DNA from: Pseudarthrobacter sp. IC2-21 | GTDB taxonomy: Bacteria; Actinomycetota; Actinomycetes; Actinomycetales; Micrococcaceae | Direction of reading: 5' to 3' | DNA: 64,000 bases | Assembly (NCBI RefSeq): GCF_034048115.1 | Contig: NZ_CP139145.1 | Span: 186,001-250,000, forward strand | Shown: positions 23,730 to 31,947 of the stretch, piece by piece | Layout of the letters: each line of letters starts with the position of its first letter | Numbering within the stretch: position 1 is the stretch's first letter | Notes under the pieces: model-generated | What the model saw: only the letters and a program-made list of their open reading frames with translations | The model's database searches: none | What the model was told of the DNA's origin: nothing | Position numbers and translations under genes: made by a program

Positions 23730-25259
23730 TTAGTGAGCTGCGGGTGCCGTGGGCTGCGTGGCGAACCGCAGGTCCGCGGTGGCCTGGGCAACCGTGGCGG
23801 CCGGCAAAGCCGAGTCCAGGTGTGCGCGGTGGAACCTCGGGCCAAGGACGGCGTAGCTGCCGGCGCTGGCCAGGCCGCCTGCGAGCCAGGAGAGGTCCCA
23901 GCCGCCCAGGGCCACTGCGATGGGGCCCTGCATGGCGGGAACGAGCCCGTACATGAACAGCCACGTTGCGAAGATGCCCACCAGGAGGGACACAATGCCG
24001 GCCCAGTTCACGACCGGGAGCCGCTTGGTGCCCACTGCGTCGAAGAGCCGTTCCGGGTTGCCCGGGTAGCGCTTGTCGAGCCAGAAGTAGTGCACCAGCA
24101 TGACTCCGCCCCAGGCGGCCACCCAGGCCACGAGCCCGATCAGCCAGGCATCGAGGACGGCGGCGAAGTCTTCCTGGAAGATGAAGAACACCACGGCGGC
24201 GAGGGAAAAGACGCCGACGAACAGGTTGAGCTTGCGGCGGCTGATGGTGATATCCAGCGCCTGGGTTGCGACCGAGAAGGTGTAGATGTTCAGGATGTTC
24301 GTGGCGATGGGTCCGTGCAGCACCATCAGCAGTACGGGCAGCGCCATGACGCCGAAGTTTTGGACGATGAGCTTGCCGGGGTCGATCTCGCCGCTGTTGG
24401 TGGCGAGGCTGGCACCGAGGACGCCGAGCCATACGACGGGGATGAACTGGCCCAGGACGGATGCCAGGTAGACCTTCTTCTTGGGCACTTCGGTGCTGAC
24501 AAACCGGGAGTAGTCGGCGGCGTAGGTGAACCAGGTGATGCCCCAGCCGATGCCGATGGCAGTCATCACGGCGCTCATAGCCGCGATGCGCTCTGAACCC
24601 TGCAGGATCTGACCGGCCGGGCCGGCGTAGCCCCAGTCGATCTTCATGCCGAACCAGGCAACGGCGGACATCACGGCGAGGATGATGATGGTGGGCGGGA
24701 CGGTCCACTTTTCGAACGCTGCGATGGCCTTGTAGCCGAACCAGGCGATGGCCACCTGTGCGGCCATGATGGCGGTGGCCACACCGATCTTCCATACGTA
24801 GTTGTGGGCCGTGGGATCAACCCAGCCGAGGGTGCCGAACAGGGCCATGACCAGGTCCAGGATGATCCAGGTGTTGACCGCGCACCAGCCGATCACCAGG
24901 AGGGCCTGGATGGCTGCCGGGAGGTAATTGCCGCGGCGGCCGAAGGCGGCTCGGGCCAGGACCATGCCGGTGGCGCCGGTCTTCTGGCCGAGCAGGACGA
25001 AGCAGCCGAACAGCAGCATGCCGATCAGGTTCCCCAAAACCAGAACGGTGACGGTGTCGGCGAAGCCGAGGCCGAGGTGGATGCCGAGGGCGCCGAGCAC
25101 CCAGTTGATCGGAGCAAGATTTGCGCCGGCCCAGATCCAGAACTGGCCGGAAACTTTGTGCGTGCGCTGGGACTCGGGAATGGGCTGGAGCCAGGCTTCG
25201 CAGTCCTCAGCCGGCATCATTGCCGACTCAGACTGCTTAGTTGAGAGGTTGTCTTGCAT
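23730..25259 (-). CDS. NCS1-family nucleobase/allantoin permease
   Basis: A 509-residue transporter with about 12 helices. The first helix region contains FWIWAGANLAPINWVLGA, typical of the CodB/PucI-type NCS1 symporters that carry cytosine, purines, hydantoins or allantoin. It is divergent from a PucR regulator gene, and two inverted repeats lie in the shared promoter. With the adjacent nucleoside hydrolase operon it probably handles the nucleobase side of salvage or degradation. The exact substrate is unknown. Confidence 0.87.
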   Translation of the reverse strand: MQDNLSTKQSESAMMPAEDCEAWLQPIPESQRTHKVSGQFWIWAGANLAPINWVLGALGIHLGLGFADTVTVLVLGNLIGMLLFGCFVLLGQKTGATGMVLARAAFGRRGNYLPAAIQALLVIGWCAVNTWIILDLVMALFGTLGWVDPTAHNYVWKIGVATAIMAAQVAIAWFGYKAIAAFEKWTVPPTIIILAVMSAVAWFGMKIDWGYAGPAGQILQGSERIAAMSAVMTAIGIGWGITWFTYAADYSRFVSTEVPKKKVYLASVLGQFIPVVWLGVLGASLATNSGEIDPGKLIVQNFGVMALPVLLMVLHGPIATNILNIYTFSVATQALDITISRRKLNLFVGVFSLAAVVFFIFQEDFAAVLDAWLIGLVAWVAAWGGVMLVHYFWLDKRYPGNPERLFDAVGTKRLPVVNWAGIVSLLVGIFATWLFMYGLVPAMQGPIAVALGGWDLSWLAGGLASAGSYAVLGPRFHRAHLDSALPAATVAQATADLRFATQPTAPAAH

Positions 25260-25298
25260 GGGGGAGCCTCCATGAGTAAAAGGGATGATCCCAGATTA

Positions 25299-25332
25299 TG
25301 TGGCTCAGGCCACAAGCACCACATACAATGTG
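25299..25332. promoter_or_regulatory. Two inverted repeats between the NCS1 and pucR genes
   Basis: TGTGGC-TCAG-GCCACA (25299-25314) and CACAT-ACA-ATGTG (25320-25332) are both perfect. They sit midway between the divergent genes, so they are candidate PucR or global-regulator operators. Confidence 0.5.
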
Positions 25333-25366
25333 TCATAAAGATCAGCCATTCACGCGACGGAGTGTC

Positions 25367-26908
25367 ATGCCCATACGATTAGAGGATGTTTTGAAACATT
25401 CCACCCTCACCCCTGCGGACCCTGTCATCCGCGCAGCGGCGGGCATTGCGGCCCAGACGCAGCTCCGCTGGATCCACTCCAGTGAGGTCCTGGACATCGC
25501 CCCGTTACTTGGCGGCGGGGAACTGCTGCTCACCGGCGGCCAGGCCCTGGTGACCGCCACCGATAAGCGGCGGATCGGCTACATCTGGGAGCTGGCCGAG
25601 CGCGGAGTGGCCGCACTGGCCATCGAGACGGGCACCGCTTTGCCGTCCATTCCGTCGTCCATGGTGGGGGCAGCCGAATCGGCCGGGCTTCCCCTGATTG
25701 AGCTCCGCAAAGTGGTGCCGTTCGTCGGCGTGATGGAAGCCATAAACTCCCTGCTGGTGAGCGAATCAGCTGCCCACCTGCAGCTGGCCGACCAGGCAAG
25801 CCATGCCATGGCGGTGGAGCTGGCCCACGGCGGCAGCCTTGACCGGATCCTGGCCGTCCTTGCGGATGCCACCGGCGCGGAAGTGGTCCTGACATCCAAC
25901 GCCGGCGCCCCGCTGGCAAGCGCCCTGCCCGCAGGTTTCGCACCGGCCGCCGATCCTGGAGCGGCTGTTGACGCCGAGGAGGACCGTGCCCGCACCACCC
26001 ATATTGACGTTTCCGTGCGCGGCATACCTTCCGCGCGCCTGAGCCTGCTCACCCAGGCGGGAGGAGATGTGAACCTCGCAAGGATTGCCGGGAACCGTTC
26101 GGTGGACATCCTGGCCCTGGCCCTGCTGCAGCGCATGCCGCCCGGCCTGAAGGAAATGGCGGGCGCCGCGCTGATCCGGGCCGTCGATTCCGGCACCAAC
26201 AACTGGCGGCTCCAGCAGCTTGCGCCGGCCGCCGGGATCCCCCCGGCCGCGCAGCTGGTGGCCATCGTGATCCGGTCCCCCGGTTCGCGGCAGCTCCGCA
26301 CGGCCGTGGAACAGCTGCTGGACCGGGCCGGGCGGCACAGTGCGAGCTATGCGGACAATGAGCAGCTGTTGGCCCTCGCCGTACTGCGGACCGGCAAGAC
26401 CCAGGAGGACCGGAACGAGATCCTGGCCGGCCTGCGGACGCTCGAACTGCCGGAGGGGAGCATCAGCGCGGTGGGTCCGGTGGCGTCCGGGATCTCAGCC
26501 GCGCCGTGGTCGCTGACAGAGGCGAGACTGACCCTGGATGTGGGGGTGGGCGACGCGCTGCACCCGGCCGCCCGGCGCGGTATTGGTCCGGTGCTCGACG
26601 CCGAGGCCTTCGCGCTGGAACGGCTCGCCTCCCATTCGCTGGACGAGCTGCAGCGGACGGATTTTGTCCGCCAGCAGCTCGGGGCCCTCCTGGAGCACGA
26701 CGAGCAGCGGCATTCGACCTTGGTGGAGACCCTGCGCGTGTGGCTGGACTCAGGCTGCAACACGGCGCAGGCGGCACGGGAACTGCACCTGGAACGGCAG
26801 TCGATGCACCAGCGGCTCCAGCGGATCTTCTCGCTCTGCGGCGGTGACCCCCGCAGCACCGGCCGGCTCGCAGCACTGCACCTGGCCACCCGCCTCGCCG
26901 CGCTCTAG
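25367..26908 (+). CDS. PucR-family transcriptional regulator
   Basis: A 513-residue regulator. The N-terminal PucR domain (about residues 5-125) is followed by a GGDEF-like fold region and a C-terminal helix-turn-helix (about residues 455-500) containing SGCNTAQAARELHLERQS and RLQRI. PucR proteins activate purine or nucleobase catabolic genes. The ATG at 25367 has GGAG just upstream; an in-frame extension to 25298 runs into the operator region and was rejected. Its divergent NCS1 permease gene is the obvious target. Confidence 0.9.
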   Translation: MPIRLEDVLKHSTLTPADPVIRAAAGIAAQTQLRWIHSSEVLDIAPLLGGGELLLTGGQALVTATDKRRIGYIWELAERGVAALAIETGTALPSIPSSMVGAAESAGLPLIELRKVVPFVGVMEAINSLLVSESAAHLQLADQASHAMAVELAHGGSLDRILAVLADATGAEVVLTSNAGAPLASALPAGFAPAADPGAAVDAEEDRARTTHIDVSVRGIPSARLSLLTQAGGDVNLARIAGNRSVDILALALLQRMPPGLKEMAGAALIRAVDSGTNNWRLQQLAPAAGIPPAAQLVAIVIRSPGSRQLRTAVEQLLDRAGRHSASYADNEQLLALAVLRTGKTQEDRNEILAGLRTLELPEGSISAVGPVASGISAAPWSLTEARLTLDVGVGDALHPAARRGIGPVLDAEAFALERLASHSLDELQRTDFVRQQLGALLEHDEQRHSTLVETLRVWLDSGCNTAQAARELHLERQSMHQRLQRIFSLCGGDPRSTGRLAALHLATRLAAL

Positions 26909-26940
26909 CTCCGGGCCCTCCCCACCCGGCCCACCCCCAG

Positions 26941-27053
26941 GACCCTCTCGCACTTAATGTGGGTTTTTGGCCGACCCTCTCGCACTTAATGTGGGTTTTG
27001 GCCGACCCTCTCGCACTTAATGTGGGTTTTGGCCGACCCTCTCGCACTTTCCG
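26941..27053 (+). repeat. Dispersed CTCTCGCACTTAATG repeat, locus B (tandem array)
   Basis: Direct units begin at 26941, 26973, 27004 and 27035 (period 31-32). Each starts GACCCTCTCGCACTT, and the first three continue AATGTGGGTTTT. The fourth unit is truncated after CACTT. The array lies in the gap between the convergent pucR and gntR genes; the rest of that gap shows nothing. Confidence 0.9.
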
Positions 27054-27165
27054 CAGGAATATCCGCGGTGCCAGGCTGAGGTGGCACCGTGTCGACGTGC
27101 CCCATCCACTGTTGCGGACAACCGGTGAGCCGGCCTCCCCTAGGAAGGAGGCAGAGGCGAGTGCC

Positions 27166-27834
27166 CTATTCAGCCAGTCGGGCCTTGATCCGTTCGCTGG
27201 CATCCAGGAGGGAAGCTTCGTTGACGGCCGCGGCTGCGGCCGGGTCCCCATTCCGCGCAGCAGTCACGAGGTCCTGCTGGTAGCGCCAGAGGGAGTCGTC
27301 CTTTTCGTCATCGAGGGAGCCCTGGGCGCCCACAATCTTGTAGGCGCGGCATTGTTGCCAGAGCGCGCGGATCATCTGAAGCAGGACCGGGTTGCCCGCA
27401 GCTTCGTAAAGGATGGCCAGCATGGCCTCGTCATGGTCCAGTAGGGCGATGACCTGACGCTCACTGATGGCCTTGCGCATCTGTTCGTACTCTGACTGCA
27501 TCCTGTCGCAGTCCTCGGGTGTGATCTTTTGGCTGCCCAGCCTTGCGGCTTCGGTTTCCAGGAGCCGGCGAACGTAATAAACGTGGATGAGCTCCTCGAA
27601 GGTCAAGCTCTTGACCACGGCCCCCTTGTGGGGCTGGCGCTCGGCCAGACCGTTCTCTTCCAGCCGCCGGATCGCCTCCCGAACGGGCATCACACTGGTC
27701 CCGACCTGCTCGGCAAGATCGCGCACCTTAAGCCGGGAACCGGCAGGGAGGTCCCCACTCAGGATGGCGGCGTGGATCATCGCATAGACCTGATCGGTCA
27801 GCAGGGTGGGTTCGGCGCGCTGGGATATGACCAC
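27166..27834 (-). CDS. GntR-family (FCD) transcriptional regulator
   Basis: A 222-residue regulator. The N-terminal winged helix (about residues 10-75) contains VRDLAEQVGTSVMPVREAI and RRLEENGLAE. A helical FCD ligand domain follows, with metal-binding-type residues in the contexts DHDEAML and LYEAAGNP. The start is a GTG at 27834. It is divergent from the MFS/amine oxidase-like/DapA-like/aldehyde dehydrogenase gene set. The palindrome at 27928-27937 lies between them, so this protein is probably its repressor. Confidence 0.9.
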   Translation of the reverse strand: MVISQRAEPTLLTDQVYAMIHAAILSGDLPAGSRLKVRDLAEQVGTSVMPVREAIRRLEENGLAERQPHKGAVVKSLTFEELIHVYYVRRLLETEAARLGSQKITPEDCDRMQSEYEQMRKAISERQVIALLDHDEAMLAILYEAAGNPVLLQMIRALWQQCRAYKIVGAQGSLDDEKDDSLWRYQQDLVTAARNGDPAAAAAVNEASLLDASERIKARLAE

Positions 27835-27920
27835 GAGTCAAATATACGGCCGGAGGGCGCAGTCCTATCGCTACGGGCGGCAATGCCGCCGCCCGTAAGA
27901 AATTTTCCAGGAAGGTCTTG

Positions 27921-27937
27921 TGTGATCTGTGATCACA
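27921..27937. promoter_or_regulatory. GntR-type operator
   Basis: TGTGATCACA (27928-27937) is a perfect 10-bp palindrome, preceded by an extra TGTGATC half-site at 27921-27927. It sits between the divergent gntR and MFS genes. GntR/FCD regulators commonly bind GTGATCAC-like sites. Confidence 0.65.
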
Positions 27938-28108
27938 TCTTATGGTGGTTTATGTCACACCGACTTAGCGCATCCCTTGCAGCCTCCGGGGGAGGGCGCA
28001 AGCAATCTCAACCGGTTCAGCTGCCAGTGGCGGCACTTCCCGCGCCGGACAACGACACATCTCCTCAAGAGCCACTCACTGTAGTGGCCGCTTCCGAAAG
28101 GAAAATCC

Positions 28109-29467
28109 ATGTCCCACGTAGTTGACGACGCCCCACTGTCCTCATTCCACAAAAGGCTTGCCTTGTTTTCCTCCGGCGGCCCGTTCCTTGACGGCTACAT
28201 CCTGAGCATCATCGGCGTGGCCATGGTCCAGATCACGCCGCAGTTCAACCTGTCCGCGTCCGAGCAGGGCATGGTGGGGGCCGCTGCCCTGGCCGGCATC
28301 TTCTTCGGCGCGTTCCTGGGCGGCTGGCTCACGGACAAGTTCGGCCGGCACCTGCTCTTCACCGTGGACCTCATCGCCCTGGTGGTCTGCTCGGTGCTTC
28401 AGGCCTTCGTCAACGACGCCGTGTGGCTGATCATCCTGCGCCTTCTGATCGGTTTCGCCGTCGGCGCCGACTACCCGATCGCCACGTCGCTCCTGGCCGA
28501 ATTCACCCCCAGCCGCTGGCGCGGCCCCCTCCTGGGCGCTTTCGTGACCATGTGGTTCGTTGGCGCCGCCGTGGCCTACGTGGTTGGCCAGTTCCTGCTG
28601 ACGTTCGACGGCGGATGGCGCTGGATGCTCGCCAGTGCAGCTGTGCCGGGGCTGCTGATCGTCCTGATGCGCATCGGCACTCCCGAGTCTCCGCGCTGGC
28701 TGGTCAAGATGGGTCGCCATGAAGAGGCCAACCACGTGCTCGCCAAGGTCTACGGTCCGCACGTGACCCTGGCTGACCTGCCTGAAGAAAGCGGCTCGAA
28801 CGTTAGCGTGGGTGAGCTCATCCGGTCCGGCTACGGCAAGCGCATGGCCTTCATCACCATCTTCTGGACCTGCTCGATCGTGCCCTTGTTCGCCGTCTAC
28901 GCCTTCGGTCCGGCCATCCTTGAGGCCCTTCACTTGGGTGGGGACCTGGCTAATATCGGTTCCGCCGCCATCACCGTGATGTTCCTCGTGGGTTGCCTGA
29001 TCGCCGTATTCCTGGTCAACCGGGTGGGCCGCCGCCCCCTGATCATCCATAGCTTCCTCTGGAGCGGCCTGGCCCTGCTGGCGCTGGGGCTCTTCCCGGG
29101 AGCGGACACCTGGGTGATCATGGCCCTCTTCGCCGCCTACGCGGTCCTCATCGGCGGCACCCAGATCATGCAATGGGTCTACCCCAACGAACTCTTCCCC
29201 ACCGAAGTCCGCGGATCCGCGGTCGGTCTTGCCTCATCATTGAGCCGCATCGGCGCCGCTGTCGGCACGTACCTGGTTCCGGTGGCCCTCGGCACCCTGG
29301 GGATCGGCACCACCATGGTGATTGCCGGCGTCGTGACCCTCCTGGGCCTGGCCGTCTCGCTGGCCTGGGCCCCGGAGACCCGCGGCAAGACCCTGGGCGA
29401 GGCCGCAAAGCTCGACGCCGGGGAGTCCGGGCAGGCGCGCACGTTCCGGAATCACGCAGTCAGCTAG
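28109..29467 (+). CDS. MFS transporter, organic acid/sugar porter type
   Basis: A 452-residue, 12-helix transporter. It carries GGWLTDKFGRH after the second helix, RLLIGFAVGADYPIA in the fourth, and NRVGRRPLI after the eighth, a pattern of the sugar-porter and aromatic-acid symporter branches. The ATG follows GAAAGGAAAATCC. It is the first gene of the cluster opposite the GntR gene and presumably imports the substrate degraded by the following three enzymes. A 15-bp hairpin separates it from the next gene. Confidence 0.87.
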   Translation: MSHVVDDAPLSSFHKRLALFSSGGPFLDGYILSIIGVAMVQITPQFNLSASEQGMVGAAALAGIFFGAFLGGWLTDKFGRHLLFTVDLIALVVCSVLQAFVNDAVWLIILRLLIGFAVGADYPIATSLLAEFTPSRWRGPLLGAFVTMWFVGAAVAYVVGQFLLTFDGGWRWMLASAAVPGLLIVLMRIGTPESPRWLVKMGRHEEANHVLAKVYGPHVTLADLPEESGSNVSVGELIRSGYGKRMAFITIFWTCSIVPLFAVYAFGPAILEALHLGGDLANIGSAAITVMFLVGCLIAVFLVNRVGRRPLIIHSFLWSGLALLALGLFPGADTWVIMALFAAYAVLIGGTQIMQWVYPNELFPTEVRGSAVGLASSLSRIGAAVGTYLVPVALGTLGIGTTMVIAGVVTLLGLAVSLAWAPETRGKTLGEAAKLDAGESGQARTFRNHAVS

Positions 29468-29476
29468 CCGCCAGTA

Positions 29477-29515
29477 TTCCGGCGGAGCCGCTGCCCCGTT
29501 GCGGCTCCGCCGGAA
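29477..29515 (+). terminator. Intercistronic hairpin after the MFS gene
   Basis: A perfect 15-bp stem (29477-29491 and 29501-29515) with a 9-base loop and no T-run after it. More likely a partial terminator or an mRNA-stabilising structure that lowers expression of downstream genes relative to the transporter. Confidence 0.6.
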
Positions 29516-29557
29516 ACCAACACAACAGCAACCACACACAGCAAGGAAACGTTCATC

Positions 29558-30943
29558 ATGAAAGACGCAGTAATCGTTGGCGGCGGACTCGCCGGACTCT
29601 CGGCAGCCTGGCGGCTGCGGCACTGGGACACGGTGGTTCTCGAGTCCGGGAACCGCGTGGGTGGGCGGATCCGCTCGGAACGCCGCGGTGACTACTGGCT
29701 GAACTGGGGCGGGCATGTCTTCGCCGGTGCACGATCCTCCACGGACGCTCTGCTGAACGAGGTGGGCGTGATGGCCGTGCAGATCCCGGGCTCCCTCCAG
29801 GCCCTGTCCATGAACGGAAAGTTCATCAGGAAGGGGCACATCGCCACCTACCCGTTCCGCATCCCGATGTCCCTTGCGTCCCGGGTGGGCACGCTGCGGG
29901 CGGGCATGAAGGTTGTCAGCGGCGTGGCCAAGTACACCGGAGTCGTCCGGAAGCGCGTGGGCGAATCCGGTGCCATGCGGCAGCAGCGCATCTATGACTT
30001 CGAGAACACCAGCACGTTCCAGGACTTCATCGGCAACCTCTCGGAAGACGCTGCCGCACTTTTCAAGACCACTGTCACGCGGTCCGCAGGAGACATGGAC
30101 CAGATCTCCGCAGGCGCCGGCATCGGCTACTTCAGCCTGGTGCTTGGTATTGGCCAGGGCCTGAGCCAGGGCATCGTGGGCGGCCCGTCCACCCTGACCG
30201 AATCGATCGCGGCTGCCCTGGGCGACCGCGTCGAGCTCGGCGCCACCGTCCACGAAGTGGTACACAAGACGGACTCCGTGGTGGTCCGCTACCGCCAGGA
30301 CGGGGCGGAACATGAAGTGGAAGCCCGCACGGTGGTCCTCGCCACAACGGCCGACGTTTCGCACAAGATCGGCGTGGACCTCCCCGAGGACCTGCGGGGC
30401 GCGCTTAGCCAGATCAAGTACGGCCCGCATGTCAGCACGGCCTTCCTGACCAACGAGACCACGGCCCGGCCCTGGGATGACATCTACGCGATTGCCGCTC
30501 CCAAGCGTTCGTTCGCGATAGCCCTTAACCAGGCCAGCATCGTCCGCGGCACCGAATCCGTCCGCAAACCCGGCGGCAGCTTCATGACGTTCTCGCCCGC
30601 CAGCCTGGGCAAAGCCCTGCTGGACAAGACCGACGAGGAAGTCATCCAGACCCATCTTCGCGATCTCGACCAGGTCCTGGGCCATAACTTCGCCGACAGT
30701 GTGGTCGAAGCCAAAACGGACCGCTGGAAGGTTGCTTCCCCCTACTGCTTCCCGGGCCGGGCCAAGATCCAGTCCACCCTGATGCGGGGAACCGACCGCG
30801 TCTTCCTGGCCGGCGACTACCTCGGAACCCTCTACACAGAGAGCTCCATCACCACCGGCTTCTCCGCCGCGCAGGAGGCCGCCAGCGTCCTGGCCACCCA
30901 CCGCCAGGCACCCCCGCAGGCCGGCCTGTCCATCGTCGCCTGA
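29558..30943 (+). CDS. FAD-dependent amine oxidase-like oxidoreductase
   Basis: A 461-residue flavoprotein of the monoamine oxidase/protoporphyrinogen oxidase superfamily. The N-terminal dinucleotide fold is VIVGGGLAGLSAAWRLR, followed by ESGNRVGGRIRS, the second FAD-contact motif. Near the C terminus, FLAGDYLGTLYTESSITTG matches the terminal FAD-binding signature. It likely oxidises an amine to an imine or aldehyde, which the aldehyde dehydrogenase two genes downstream would take on. The substrate is unknown, and because of the superfamily's breadth a desaturase or other oxidase role remains possible. Confidence 0.75.
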   Translation: MKDAVIVGGGLAGLSAAWRLRHWDTVVLESGNRVGGRIRSERRGDYWLNWGGHVFAGARSSTDALLNEVGVMAVQIPGSLQALSMNGKFIRKGHIATYPFRIPMSLASRVGTLRAGMKVVSGVAKYTGVVRKRVGESGAMRQQRIYDFENTSTFQDFIGNLSEDAAALFKTTVTRSAGDMDQISAGAGIGYFSLVLGIGQGLSQGIVGGPSTLTESIAAALGDRVELGATVHEVVHKTDSVVVRYRQDGAEHEVEARTVVLATTADVSHKIGVDLPEDLRGALSQIKYGPHVSTAFLTNETTARPWDDIYAIAAPKRSFAIALNQASIVRGTESVRKPGGSFMTFSPASLGKALLDKTDEEVIQTHLRDLDQVLGHNFADSVVEAKTDRWKVASPYCFPGRAKIQSTLMRGTDRVFLAGDYLGTLYTESSITTGFSAAQEAASVLATHRQAPPQAGLSIVA

Positions 30944-30987
30944 ACAACTTTCCAACCGATTCACCCCACATACCCAGAAGAGGAATC

Positions 30988-31890
30988 ATGTCCCACAACC
31001 TCCGCGGTGTCCTCACCGCCCTGTCCAGCCCGTTCAACCAGGACGAAACCATCGACGTCGAAACCCTGCGACGGATCGTTGACCGCTCCATCGACGCCGG
31101 CGTCGACGGGGTGGTGGCAGCGGGATCGACAGGTGAGGCGGGTGCCCTGTCCTCCGAAGAGCGCCTGCTCCTGATCGAAACGGTCATCAACCAGGCCAAT
31201 GGACGTGTTCCGGTGATCGCCAATACCGGCGCTACCTCCACGGCCGAAGCCATCCGGCTCTCCCAGGCCGCCGAAAAGCTGGGCGCGGACGTCCTGATGC
31301 TGATCACGCCCTATTACGAGCCGCTGTCCCTCGAGGAAACGGTCACCTACATCAAGGACGTGGCAAGGTCCGTCACCATTCCGGTCATGCTCTACAACAT
31401 TCCGGCCGTCACCGGCGTCAACCTGGATCCGGCCACCGTACGGACCCTGGCTGAAGAAGTGGAGAATATCCGCTACATCAAGGACTCCAGCGCCAACTGG
31501 GAACAGGCACTCCAGCTGATCCACCACCACTCGGATGTCATCGGCACCTTCATCGGCTGGGACGTCTACCTTTACAGCGCGCTGGTGGAGGGTGCGGCCG
31601 GCGTCATGGCAGGCACCGCCAACGTGGTACCCAACGAAATCGTCGCCGTTAGCCGCCGCATCGCCGAAGGTGACCTCGCGGGCGCCCTGGACCTGTGGAA
31701 GAAGGTTTACCCGGTGATCGACGCTCTCCTCTCCGTGCCATTCATTCCGGCGGTCAAGGCCGGCCTGACCCTGCAGGGACTCCCGGCCGGATCGCCGCGG
31801 CGTCCCACTGCCGGCCTGAGTGCGGAGGACTTCGGACGCGTCGAGAACGCCCTGTCCGCCTTGTCCGCGCTCAAGCAGAACATCGGATAA
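30988..31890 (+). CDS. DapA-family aldolase/lyase
   Basis: A 300-residue TIM-barrel enzyme of the dihydrodipicolinate synthase/N-acetylneuraminate lyase superfamily. It shows GSTGEAG near residue 45, the catalytic Tyr in LYNIP at about residue 136, and the Schiff-base Lys in YIKDSS at about residue 165. The operon context argues against lysine biosynthesis and for a catabolic lyase or dehydratase acting on a 2-oxo acid intermediate. The specific reaction cannot be read. Confidence 0.83.
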   Translation: MSHNLRGVLTALSSPFNQDETIDVETLRRIVDRSIDAGVDGVVAAGSTGEAGALSSEERLLLIETVINQANGRVPVIANTGATSTAEAIRLSQAAEKLGADVLMLITPYYEPLSLEETVTYIKDVARSVTIPVMLYNIPAVTGVNLDPATVRTLAEEVENIRYIKDSSANWEQALQLIHHHSDVIGTFIGWDVYLYSALVEGAAGVMAGTANVVPNEIVAVSRRIAEGDLAGALDLWKKVYPVIDALLSVPFIPAVKAGLTLQGLPAGSPRRPTAGLSAEDFGRVENALSALSALKQNIG

Positions 31891-31947
31891 CGAAAAGTCT
31901 CCCGTCACCTGACGTTTTGCAGCTACACAGAAAGGACCAGGAAATCC

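Noticed and set aside
26941-27053. Regular 31-32 base periodicity resembling a CRISPR array
   Set aside because: The units are contiguous with no variable spacers, and no cas genes are present. The same unit occurs alone or as hairpins elsewhere in the window.
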